Source: Flammulina velutipes
Taxonomy: Eukaryota > Basidiomycota > Agaricomycetes > Agaricales > Physalacriaceae
Reading direction: 5' to 3'
NCBI GenBank assembly: GCA_011800155.1
Contig: CM022370.1
Coordinates: 3,100,001-3,164,000, forward strand
Length of the DNA stretch: 64,000 nucleotides
The notes under the pieces were generated by a model. The model was given only the letters and a program-made list of their open reading frames with translations. It did not search any database and had not been told where the DNA came from. Positions 48,675-59,300 of the stretch are shown piece by piece (position 1 is the stretch's first letter; each line of letters begins with the position of its first letter). The position numbers and the translations under genes were made by a program.

Positions 48675-48802
48675 CGATGTGAGGTGACTTACGTGCCCAT
48701 GGAACATGTTCGACAAAAGGAATAATGGCAGGAGGGGGACAATCGTTCCGCATGGTTCCGCGTTCCTCAGAGTTGAGCGCTGAGCATCAGGAGCACAGAT
48801 GC
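48675..48802 (-). pseudogene. Second scrap of the Ty3/gypsy polyprotein
   Basis: About 85 % identical to 38589-38720, in the same orientation. Shared strings include GGAACATGTTCGACAAAAGG and CGCATGGTTCCGCGTTCCTC. It corresponds to the segment before the RT core. Confidence 0.7.
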
Positions 48803-48830
48803 CAAGTTTGTCGGATCTGGGTCGCTTGGG

Positions 48831-49700
48831 ATGGCGCTCAGCATTTACATGTCTGACTCAACCGCAAAATCCTCTCTCGACTCTGCCGTAGTTGTCAGCG
48901 CACTGACAGCTGCTGTATCGAACCTAACTTATGGGAGTGTCATGTCTCAAGATGAAGAGACTTGCAGGCGCCTCCTGCTCAATTGCAAGACCTTGAACCA
49001 GATGAATGCTCGAAGGGAGCTATCTGCACAGCAAGTCACGTCCTCTCTAATTGGTTTCCCGAACCACTTTACAGATTCTCGGTTTGTTGTTTACTACTGG
49101 TCTAAGCTTCTTCAATGGTTGTCGCCTTCCCACTTTCCAAACACGAAGAATGTGTGTAATTCTGGCGACGCGGACACTGCAGTGGAACAAGATGGGTGAG
49201 TAATGCCTCTACAATTCTCTTGTGATAAACCAATGTTAATTTCACTGGGTAGCACACCAGATTCTCAAGAAGACCCCACGGATGACAGCACCGAAGACGA
49301 CCTCGTTATCCTGACTGATTTTGACACCATACCACCTGTAACCTCACTCACTCATGATATCCTCTATCGACCAACCGAGCTCGAGCAAAAGCCTATGTGG
49401 GACATCTTGTGTCAGTATGGGAAGTGCCTGATGAATAGAAGGAAGACATGTTATGAGGCTGACGACGAGTCCATCACCGAACAAGGTATTAGTAACAACG
49501 ACCTTTCTTTAATTCACGCAATGACTCGGAGTAACTAATGAGTACTCAGCAGCTTCAACGACGGCGCCCCGCCTTCTTCCTGCTCACCCGCAAGCTGAGA
49601 CTCATGTTCTCATGCTACGGCCGACACGATGTGTACCAGTGCTAACTGGACACGCGATTTCTAATCGAGATATTGAGAGCCAAGCTGAGCACTATGTCAT
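48831..49700 (+). CDS. Hypothetical protein, spliced into a protease fragment
   Basis: ATG at 48831, beginning MALSIYMSDSTAKSSLDSAV. Exons 48831-49195, 49253-49485 and 49550-49700 join in phase. The product has a Ser/Thr-rich helical first half, then an acidic middle part (DSQEDPTDDSTEDDLVILTD), YGKCLMNRRKTCYEADDES, and RLLPAHPQAETHVLMLRP. No family is recognised. Its third exon ends at an apparent donor (GTAAGG) only 30 nt before the first recognisable protease motif. It may be a real basidiomycete gene whose 3' end was replaced. Confidence 0.45.
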
Positions 49701-49730
49701 TGTAAGGCTTGCTCTGTTAATGTCATTCTA

Positions 49731-50203
49731 GATACTGGATCTGCGTACGTTCTTCTTCTTTTCCGCCATACCGCCCATCCTTATATTTCCACAGTGATCT
49801 TTGGGTGGCCGACAGCAATTGCGCCTCTGGATGTTCCAGTATTCCAACTTTCGACACCACCTCATCGTCAACATACACCAACTCCAGTGGAGCCTTCAAA
49901 ATAACATATGGAAGGGGCGCAGCATCCGGAAGCCTAGGCAAGGATACCATCCAGATGGCTGGTTTCTCTGTGCCAGACCAAGTGTTCGGTGTATGCGACG
50001 TGATATCATCGGGACTGGTTTCCGATCCTGTTTCTGGCCTGCTGGGGCTCGCTTGGGAGTCTATTGCAGCGTCGGGCGCCATGCCGTTTTGGCAGACGTT
50101 AGTTGCAGGTGGAGCATGGGACGAGCCGCTCATGATCACATACAACTGCAGCAGGAGTTCAACCAACTGCTCGTATCCCTATTTTGCAAACACGCCAAGT
50201 TGA
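49731..50203 (+). pseudogene. Aspartic protease (A1, pepsin-type) fragment fused to a TBC gene piece
   Basis: Around the intron 49745-49795 the frame reads DTGSA then DLWVADSNCASGCSSIPTFD, followed by TYGRGAASGSLGKDTIQMAG, GVCDVISSG and GLLGLAWESIAASGAMPFW. This is the first half of a pepsin-like aspartic protease with the first active-site motif DTGS, the substrate-loop region (TYGRGAASG, flap) and the typical GLLGLAW. The second catalytic Asp lobe is missing. The frame continues for about 20 codons into copied TBC sequence in the wrong frame and stops at 50203. The propeptide and signal are absent. It cannot be an active protease. Confidence 0.7.
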
Positions 50204-50250
50204 GGTAATATAAGCGGCTTTTCACATTCATGGAATGAAATGCTGACATT
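50145..50250 (+). repeat. Copied fragment of the TBC gene (parent at 51961-52069)
   Basis: CTGCAGCAGGAGTTCAACCA and the following roughly 100 bp match CTGCAGCAAGAGCTCAACCA onward in the TBC gene, including part of its GC-AG intron. Identity is about 80 %. Confidence 0.7.
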
Positions 50251-50316
50251 CAACTTATGGTATCTACCAGCCTCCGTTAAGCGAGGCCCCGAGCGTTCGG
50301 TTCTGCCTAGGGGAGA

Positions 50317-51130
50317 TTACAGCATCCGTGTGACCGACTCGCGCCATTCCACAACAACATCCTCGACTTCATTCTTCAGTAGAAGCGCAAGGATCTCTTG
50401 GGAGATATCATGGGCGGTATCAGAGGAGATAGAACCAGGATTGACGCCGATCCAAATGACGACTGGGCCGATACTCTTCTTCACATCCTCCTCTCCTAGC
50501 ACTCTAGTACGGGTTATGAAGCGGGCAAGGCTAATGGACGAACTAGAAGGGATGTTTCGAGCGTTGATTAGGCCAGAAACCTCTCGACAGACTGTGTCCC
50601 AGGCATGATTGAGCGGAGTGTCGAAGACTCCGTGAATCGACTTGACCGGGATATGTTGGCCGACGGGCTTGGGGAAGAGCGTAGTAAACATATCTGAACG
50701 GTAGATAAGTGCGGGGTGATCGCTTTTACCGGCGATACCGTGATAGTAGGACGTCCTCTCGTACTCGTCGGGGTCGTACTTCGAGACAACGGTGGTGTCC
50801 CTGACGATGTATGTATTTGACGACGCCACAGTTGTATCGCTCAAGGTCGGGGAGTCGAGGGGCGTCAGGCTGGAGCCCTTGAAGTTAATGCATTGGAGAG
50901 CGAAAATGGAGAGTTCTGGACGGAAGGTGATAAGTGTGGTAGAGACGCGGAAATAAATTGAAGGACTCGCTCAGCATATCCGGATGCTCTCTCATGGTCG
51001 CAATCGCATTCCTGGCGAGATCAGATACTCCTATAAGGGAAGATGGTAAGTGTGGCGTAGACATGCACAAAGACTGAGGGGCTCACCATCGCCTAAAAGA
51101 CCGGCTTCGGCCAGCTCAGCATCTGTATAT
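50317..51130 (-). CDS. Partial basidiomycete protein of unknown function, 3' truncated
   Basis: Reading down the minus strand, exons at about 51012-51130 (AELAEAGLLGD), 50960-51030 (VSDLARNAIATMREHPDMLS) and 50317-50910 join roughly in phase. The large exon contains SPTLSDTTVASSNTYIVRDT, ERTSYYHGIAGKSDHPALIY, PVKSIHGVFDTPLNHAWDTV and PVVIWIGVNPGSISSDTAHD, ending WRESVTRML. These strings match a common Agaricomycete protein family of unknown function. The family normally continues after the WRE motif; here a stop follows at once, so this is a 5' piece. The upstream start was not found. Confidence 0.5.
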
Positions 51131-51405
51131 GGAAATGCTTCACAAGCTCAGTATGGAATAGAAGAAGGAAAATGATAAGTCTCACTGGCAGTGGTAGGTT
51201 CCATATTCGGAGATGGCAGTTCTGTCGACGCCTCCTGTCTCGTATCGGCGGGTGCAGCTTATGGCATCACTCCGAGTGGCGTATAATGCATCTGGAAAGT
51301 GTTTGCGAGAAATCAGGACCTTTCCACGTCTCCTTATTTTTGCGGCACAGCGTACTGGATATTCACCTGAAGCGTGAGGCCTTGAGAATCGTAAGTAGTC
51401 GACAT

Positions 51406-51534
51406 TAGGGAGTATTAGCTGAATTCTGAAAGTACTTCTAGCCAACAAAAAACCCTTTCTCGTCCAATGAGCGCTGGCCATTCCACCGATTTTGATCGCT
51501 GAAACCACTTTTAGATGCCAGCTAATACTCCCTA
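51406..51534. mobile_element. MITE with about 35 bp terminal inverted repeats
   Basis: TAGGGAGTATTAGCTG at 51406-51421 is mirrored by CAGCTAATACTCCCTA at 51519-51534. The inverted repeat continues inward imperfectly (TCT...AAAGT) for about 35 bp in total. TA at both ends could be a TA target duplication. The whole element is only about 129 bp and has no gene. Confidence 0.65.
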
Positions 51535-51604
51535 TTGCGAAGCTTGGTTAAGAGAAAGTATAATGTTTGTTTATGTAAGCCATGGACTCTTGCCTTAGGC
51601 TTTC

Positions 51605-53339
51605 ATGTCGACTGAACTCAAACCCCTCCTCGACGAGCAAGAAATTGACTGGGAAACATACAAAAAGACTAGCTTATTTTCTGGAGGTTTTGGAGAAGAA
51701 AGGCAGCGAATATGGTGCGTATAATAGTAGTTGATGTCCGCAGTTACTCACTCGGAACAGGCCTAAACTGCTAGGTATACCGGACACTGTCATCGACGAC
51801 AACGAACAGATATCGCAGGACGCGCACGACGATGAACGCCAGATTCGTCTCGACACCGACCGCAGCTTCGTACTTTATCCCGTAGGTGAACTGCGTCGGT
51901 ACGCATCTGGATCCTCCTTCTGACTATTTCCAAGACGACGAAAAGCGAGATCGTGAAGAACTGCAGCAAGAGCTCAACCAACTGCTCGTATCCTTATTTC
52001 GCAAACGTCCAAAGCTGAGCTATTTCCAGGCAAGTACTTCCAACGTTCATAGGATGAAATTCTAACATCTTCGCAGGGATATCATGACATTATTACCGCG
52101 ATATTCCCCACGCTGCCCTCTGAGCTGCAGCTGGCGTGCGCTGAAAAGCTCAGTCTCCATCGCATACGAGATTCAATGGGCGCTGGACTGGAACCAGTGC
52201 TCGGTCTAGTTCGGTGCGTTTCCAGCGTGCAGTTTACCTCTCAACTGACTTGCTTAGAGTAATGCAAAACCTCCTTCGAGTGGCCGACCCAGACTACTCG
52301 CAACTCTCGAACGGTAATCAAAACACATCTCTATCCAACCGAATACTCATCACTTCCCAGGGTTTCTCCATTACCGTTCTATGCGCTTTCCAACATCCTC
52401 ACTCTGTTCTCGCATGATATGCCCACCCTACGCCTCATCCAGCACGTCTTTGACTATCTGCTATGTCGCCCTCCGGTCATTATCGTCTACCTCGCTGCCG
52501 CCGTCATCCTGGCACGGAAAGACGAGGTTCGCAAACTGGACGAAGAGGATGAAGACGGCATGTTACATTCTCTTTTGAACAGCTTACCCACCATTACGGA
52601 CGATATCGTAGAGGAACCACCTTCGGAAAGAGAACTGTCAGCCCCTCTCGAGGAGTCGCTGCAAGAGGAGATAAAGGCAGAACCTGAAGCAGTTTCTTTG
52701 GCCTCTTCTGTCGAACCCGAAACTTCAGGAGAAGATACTGACGAAGAGGAGAAGGAAGAGGGCGAGGACGAGCTCAATCTACTTTCTCTTCACGAGCACG
52801 ATGAACCGCCATTGGAGGAACCCTTCAGCGATGAAAAAACTTCTCCTTCAAAGCGGAAACTCACCATCAGTCTATCCTCCCTCCTACTTCACGCGGACTT
52901 CCTTTACGAAACGTATCCCCCCGCACATCCATCGTTAGCACTATCAAGCATCATGGGCCCCAACAGTGTCGTACACACGTGGGCTGCGTCCATTTCCGGA
53001 ACACTCTCTGACGATGAAGCTGAAGATATGGTCCGCCATCCTGAGCAGATCGTCTTTCCTCCCCAGCCGTCACATCCAACGCCAAGATCCCGCGTAATGA
53101 CGACGACCTGTCCCATTTGTCCCGGCGCGGGCGCAGGAAGACGAAGACGCGCCAGCCCCGCTCAATTTCAACGATCTGTCCTCGTCCTTTATTCCCCGTC
53201 TTCCTCATCGCCTCCTATGGCAACCGAGCCCGAGCTCAACCCCTACATCTCAAACCGTTTTCATATAGTCGGAAGACGGGACGGGAAGATCATTGGCGGA
53301 CGAGGCGGGTGGACGGTGTCAAAACGGGGGAGGGCATAG
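51605..53339 (+). CDS. TBC-domain Rab GTPase-activating protein (TBC1D20/Gyp8 type)
   Basis: ATG at 51605, beginning MSTELKPLLDEQEIDWETYK. Exons join through introns at about 51716-51760, 51885-51938, 52030-52076 (a GC-AG intron), 52217-52258 and 52318-52365. The TBC domain contains LDTDRSFVLYPV, LNQLLVSLFRKRPKLSYFQG then YHDIITAIFPTLP, and LPFYALSNILTLFSHDMPTL with LIQHVFDYLLCRPPVIIVYL. The R and Q finger regions (LDTDRSF, SYFQGYHD) look conserved. The acidic linker and tail (YETYPPAHPSLALSSIMGPN) match the TBC1D20/Gyp8 group, which acts on Rab1/Ypt1 at the ER. At the 52318-52365 junction the phase is off by one base, which could be a sequencing error or a real defect. A piece is copied at 50145-50250. 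Confidence 0.78.
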
Positions 53340-53518
53340 TCACTGACAGGTTCAGCGTGCCACGTCGTTTGAGAACACGATGGATGTGGATCCTCCGACG
53401 TTACAGCACGCCTATATGGCTTGGACCCAAAGACATTGCAGTCACGCATACATGACGACCATCCCATGTAGAAGGAAAAGACGAAATGACCACGCGAAAG
53501 TCCACCTAGGGGAGGATC

Positions 53519-53988
53519 ATGGAAGAGATGACAGACTTAGGCTTCCATCACGTCTTGAAAATCCCAATGATGGGAAGCTGTTGCATGGTATGTCCAACAG
53601 AAAGCTCTAGTCCATTGTTTCTGACGGACTCGTTTAGGACTCCAACCATATCGCTCGTGATTGTGCTCCTGGTCGAAGATACCACTGTGACATTTGCTCC
53701 CCGTCGCGCTGGAAAGCTTACACCTTCAATGATGCACTGCTTTACTCATGGTATCTACGTTCAAATTATTCATGGATGCGCTGGCTCATTTCTCTCCCAG
53801 GTTTCTGGAAGTCACAGGGAACGAACTACCCGCAACATGTTCATCGGCCAGCTATCTTCCCAGGGCTCATAGATTCGACAAGGATGGACGCGATGACTTT
53901 TCGGACGTATGCGTTGGCGATCGGCTGGGGAATGGGAAGGGGAAAGAGGAAGGCATGTGATGGGCTCTCAGCGCTCAGCGCTCAGTAA
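53519..53988 (+). CDS. Small Cys-containing hypothetical protein
   Basis: ATG at 53519, beginning MEEMTDLGFHHVLKIPMMGS. A 50 nt intron (53588-53637, GTATGT...TTTAG) joins in phase to an exon reading DSNHIARDCAPGRRYHCDIC, then AYTFNDALLYSWYLRSN and YPQHVHRPAIFPGLID, ending at TAA 53988. The Cys/His spacing (CCM...H..DC...CDIC) could form a small zinc site. No known family. The AGCGCTCAGCGCTCAG tail also occurs in repeat remnants nearby, so this may be part of a decayed repeat unit. Confidence 0.33.
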
Positions 53989-56399
53989 CAATTGGATTGG
54001 TACGTTCGCCACGATTGGACGTTGTATCATAATTAATCCAACACGCACAGCGTTACTTCGAAAATGCTGCCGACCGTATATCGGCGTCGACAAGAGTCAG
54101 TTCAATTGCGCCAAATACAGCTTCACGCATACAACTACTCAACTCGAATATGTTCATGCTCTCTACGATCGCGCACATCGACCACTGTTGACGGTCATCC
54201 AAGGTTGACGGTAAGACGAAACACGCGCGCGGGTCCGGCTAGGGGAAGATATGTCGAAAAGGTAGTCTTTCTCTTTCCTTCGAATCTTGAATTTTTGATG
54301 TTAAACCAACCTAGGTTCCTAGGTTCATACTCTCGCATTAGTCCTCCGTCCGGAATGTTCAAACTTTTTCGGCGCAGACTTCCAGCATGGACGCCGTTAT
54401 TTATTCTGGGGGCGCGCTCCGGGTGGAAAGGATGGGGGAGGATCAAGACGACGTTGATATCTTCATCCACTGATCTATCAATTCCTTGGACTCTACATAC
54501 ATACATATATACACAGGAGATTGGTAACAGTATACGACATTAGTTAGAAATATATCTACGTACTACAAAGTAATCATCATGCACTTAGGCCATCTAGAGA
54601 AGCCAGCTGTGGGTCTCCAGTGAGCGTGATATTGAAGTGTCCAAGTCAGTATGGACAAATGAACCAAAGTGAAAAAGGGGACATACTCGTTTGCTTCCTC
54701 GATTCCCAAGGTTCGCCGACGTTATAACCAGGAAATATACCACGGCTCTGGAATATATGTTGGCACCGTGATTTTCCCCAAGTCGTTCGCGCGTTCATCA
54801 GTACGCGGGCGAACAACAACATTGTCTGTTTGCAAAGTTAGGTCGATTCAGTTGCAATAAGTGACGCATATGGCCCACCTAGTCAATAGCGTCAAAGATG
54901 TCTTTACGGCGGTGAAGCGCTGTAACAGTAAGAGCAAGTCAACATCTAGATGGAGCTGACCTTAGCGTTTTCAAGGCTTCTTCGCTCGTTTCGCCACTTG
55001 TTCGTCAGTCTTGCTATCAAAATTGTCATCCGAGTCGTTTGCGTAGAATACATGACGTGATTTGGCCCAGGATGAGAGCCTGGATAGGGTTGGTACTTGG
55101 CAACGCGAACGTTGGAAAATGTTCACTATCCATCAAAACGCATTGCGCTACGGAGGGCCGATCGATTTTGGATAGATGCGTCCGCAGCGATATGCGATAA
55201 TGAGGACCAAAGAAGGGTACGTGGGGCTTGATATGGGGTGCGTAGCATCGTGGACAGGCTCGAGAATGGTCCAGAGGTCTGCGGGAGCGGTTTGAAGAAT
55301 GACCTAAATCCAAGCTCATGATCAGTGGTGTCGATAAATTTCAAACGAAAACATCAATGCACCTAGACGTGGCCTGTTCGAATGTAAGTTAGTACCTTAC
55401 ATGCCCATTCTATGAGATCCTGTGGCCTCGCATTGACTTTTGCCGTCGTTCAATTTGTCATATATATGTATAGAACTGAGTAAATATTAGCCGGTAAGCT
55501 GAACGTTTTTACATGCTCACCGTATCATACTAGGAGCGTAAAGCCTTGAATTACGAGGCCTGCTTAAGGCCATTGTAAGTTTCGATGGAAAATGCATTTG
55601 GCTGCACGTTGAGGGACAGACTGTGGTTTTGTGCCACAATGGCAGCCTACGGGGACTCAGAAACACTTGACGTGGGCAAATTATGGTGTCATACAGGCGC
55701 CTATGAGGTCGAGGAGTCGGTGTAGTCGGTTTCGAAAACTGTCGTTTTGTGAGTAAAGTGGCGTCCGAAAATAGAAACCGGCAACGCACCTATGTGGCGC
55801 TCATACAAAGGTACTCGAGCGCGCCTATAGATGCTGAGATCGATTTGCAAGCACCGATTGCCTGGTAGCGTCGAATTCTGCAGAGGCGATACCTATGTTC
55901 CATATTACTAGTAGTTCGTTTGGCCTGGCTAATAAAACGGGAGTCGTGTTAGCAGTACTAAATTCCTGAGCGTTGAGTGCTACGTACCCTTCCTTGTCCT
56001 TCTGAGAGCTATAGCCCATCAATGAAGTTCCCAGGTCGAGTTGGTCTATCGCGTTGAATACGGAATTGACGATGTAGTAGGCCGGAGAGTCCGCGTTGAG
56101 TGGCCAATGTTACAATTATCGTCTGGTCATTGCAATCCTAGCTGGCGAGTAAGAATTAGAATCAAAAAAGTTGTCTTGCACGCGAACGTCTAACATGAGC
56201 GTGAGTGTGGGGATTCGGCTTTACCTGCCCGGCCCGGGATTCCTTCCTTCCATGATCCACCATTCACCCTATCTCGATTCTCTACAAACACAGCGCCCTC
56301 AACCGCTACGACGCAGCTTCCACCGTGACGTTCAGTTAACCCCCCCCCCTGCGGTCTTAGGACTCACTCGAATCACCCGACATGCTCCATGTGGCATAG
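53989..56399. other. Region of repeat remnants, no confident gene
   Basis: Frames at 54064-54543 (+), 55026-55319 (-, beginning MSLDLGHSSNRSRRPLDHSR) and 55517-55789 (-) are open but lack splice or family support. Short similarities to the 56.4-61.7 kb array (for example the ATTAATCCAACACGCACAG string near 54035) suggest old copies of the same units. Confidence 0.35.
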
Positions 56400-59300
56400 G
56401 CGCGACGGCTTTGCGAGCCTAAGAACTGGTCGTCGATGGGGCGAGGAAGAAGAGGGCCTTTTGGTGCGTCAGCTAGCTTGAAGACTGAACGCTGCATCGT
56501 GATTAATCAATTTACATAGGGCAAGGTTCATTATGCCCTCGTCCTTGACATGAACCAGCATGAACTATGGGGAGGGTTAGCAGATGGTGGATGTAGACCA
56601 GAAACAGACATACACCCAACTTTGGAGCCTGGCGATCGCTCTCTACCGTGAACGCCATATCCGTACGTTTTCTATAAACGCAGCCGCCGCTTAGGCATTA
56701 ATGCTCCGTCGACCACTGCCGTATGTTTGCCCAAAATCAACCGTATATCCTCGCTGACCAAATAGATCTAGTGCCAAGCATGCAACAGCCCAAATACCGG
56801 ACCCTCACGCATAGAGCGAGACGACTTGGAGCAACTTTGCCGTGCCAGTGTCCCTTCATCCTCATCGTTAGGAACGTCCGTCCTACGTTGACGATAGGCA
56901 GGGCGCGACGAGACGAGACGTGCGTGCGAGGGATCTGAGGTGTCGGCTGGGAATGTCGAATAAATGAGCACTGAGCGAACGAGTACGTCTAAATATCACA
57001 ATTAAATGCCGTGCACTAACCTAACCTAGATACATTATTACTTCCATGTACCATTTGCTGCTGGCCAGATGTCAAATCCAAGCGATGCAGCGTTCCACAA
57101 TGCTCCCTTACCCGCAGTCTCAGTCCATCGTTCCCTTGGATATCCAATGATCAGCCTCGTTTCGTCGGAAACTAAAGAAATGACTGAACGTATAGGGCAG
57201 ACCACCCCCTCGTCATTCGACGTCCCAGACGTGTGGCATAGAGAGTCAACACTGGGTGTATGCTTGTATCTGGTCTGCACTCCCTCGCAGCAGCGCTCCA
57301 CCGGACGCGATGAAGCTTGAAGCACGCGCATGGATGCTTCGTACACGTCATCTGTCTTCGTATGTCCGCCATGCACCAACCACATATCCTAACTCACTGG
57401 ATAACTTCAGCGCCGACCCTCCCATGCTGACCAAGCGCGGACGAAGACGCATGGGGAGGAAATTTGATGTCTCCATCCTCACCGTGTCGTTGACCAAGAA
57501 CACTGGAGCCGTGGGGGTGGAGCAGCGACGAAACGAGCATGCGAGGAATATGAAGAGGTGCCGGCTGGGGGAGCTTCGAACGAACGTGTACGCCTCAGCA
57601 TCGGGATCGAATGCCCCCGCTAACCCAGCCTAGGTCCACCTTATCCATCAACCTATTATCACCCAGCCAACAAGCCAAGCAACACAGCTCTGCCTACTTC
57701 AAAATGCTCCCTCACCCACAGCCAGAGTCACTCGCTCCGTTGGATATCCTGGTGTTATCGTCGTTCTGGGGCGTCAACCGGTCGTTCACATAATCGACCA
57801 TGTTATCAGCTTGACGGAAAGCAGAATTATTGTCCAGGACACGGAGACCTTTGCCCATTCTCCTGGTACAACACTCGCTAAGCACCCATCCATGGCATTC
57901 CGCTTGGGCCTCTTTCACAGTGGACTGCTGTGACCTTGTCGACAGATGAAGCAATCGTTAACACGTTGTGTGTCCCCCATTGATTGACGGCATATCCCAG
58001 CTGACCAGATACTTAGATTCGCCGACTGCAGTTGATTCCAACCTTCGAGGAGGACCTTTCGAGACGTTCATCTTCCCTCGTTGATAGGGGGTCCGGCAGT
58101 TGGGTCTTCGGTGCGTCTCCTCATTTAAAGGCTGAGCGTTGTATCGTAATTAATCAGTTAGTCAGCATAGGACAAGGTTCGGCTGCGTCAATAGAAAACG
58201 AATGGATATGGCACTCACGGTTTCCGATGCTGGGGTGTATGTCTGTTTCTGGTCTACATCCGCCATCTGTTCCTCCCCGTAGTTCATGCTGGGTTATGAC
58301 AAGGACGAGGACGAGGATCCGATGAAGCATGAATACTCCGTCAACCGTCGTTGTACGTCCGCCCTAAACCGATCGTATATCCTAGCTGAACAAGACAATT
58401 TAGCACTAAGCATACAACGGCCCAAATACCGGACCCTCACACATAGAGCGAGACGACTTGGAGAAGTGTCCATGTTACATTCGTCGTTGGGTCCCACGTC
58501 GACGATAGGCAGGCAGCGATGAGACAAGACGAGCGTGCGAGGGATCTGAGGAGGTGTTGGTTGGGAATGTCGAATGGATGAGCGCTGAACGAACGAGTAC
58601 GTCTCAATATCACGATTGAATGCCGTGCACTAACTTAAGTTAGATACATCCGGTGTACCTCATTCCTTCCATGTACCAGATGTCAAAACTAAGAAATGCA
58701 GCTCCGCTTGATCCCTTACACGCAGTCTGAGTCCTTCGCCCCCTTGGATATCCAGTGATCAGCCTCGTTTCGTCGGAGGCTGAAGAAGTGGCTGAATGGA
58801 TAGGGCAGACCAACCCTTCGTCATTCGACGTCCCAGACGTGTATGCCTGAGCGGTCCGCCGGCGATGGGGCACTGGCATTGATGCTTCGTACGTGTCATC
58901 TGTCTTCCTATGCATCAACCACATATCCTAACTCACTGGATCAGTTCAGCGCCGACCCTCGCGCGTTTGGGATGGGTCATTCTGAGTCACCTAAACCATC
59001 GATAACCATCAAGGATGCTGCACGTCGACACGACTTGGAAATCTACCCAAATGCACATATCCGCTACCTACTGCAGGCATCTAAAGTCGGACAACGTCTC
59101 TACTACTCTATACTACAACTCCATCCAGAAAAGACTATCACATCTCTGTCCAAGCTTGGCCACCGCCAAGTTCAAGTCCACAACATCCCCCGGCGCCGGG
59201 AGGGGAGGAAAGCTGACGTCCGCATCCTCACCGTGTCGTTGACCAAGAACAATGGAGACGCGGCAGCGAAGAGACGGGCGTGCGAGGGGTTTGAAGAGGT

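Noticed and set aside
54064..54543. 159-codon plus-strand frame
   Set aside because: Non-conserved composition and overlap with repeat-like remnants; no splice or domain support.
55026..55319. 97-codon minus-strand ATG frame (MSLDLGHSSNRSRRPLDHSR)
   Set aside because: Plausible length but no domain, intron or neighbour evidence; kept out of the gene list.
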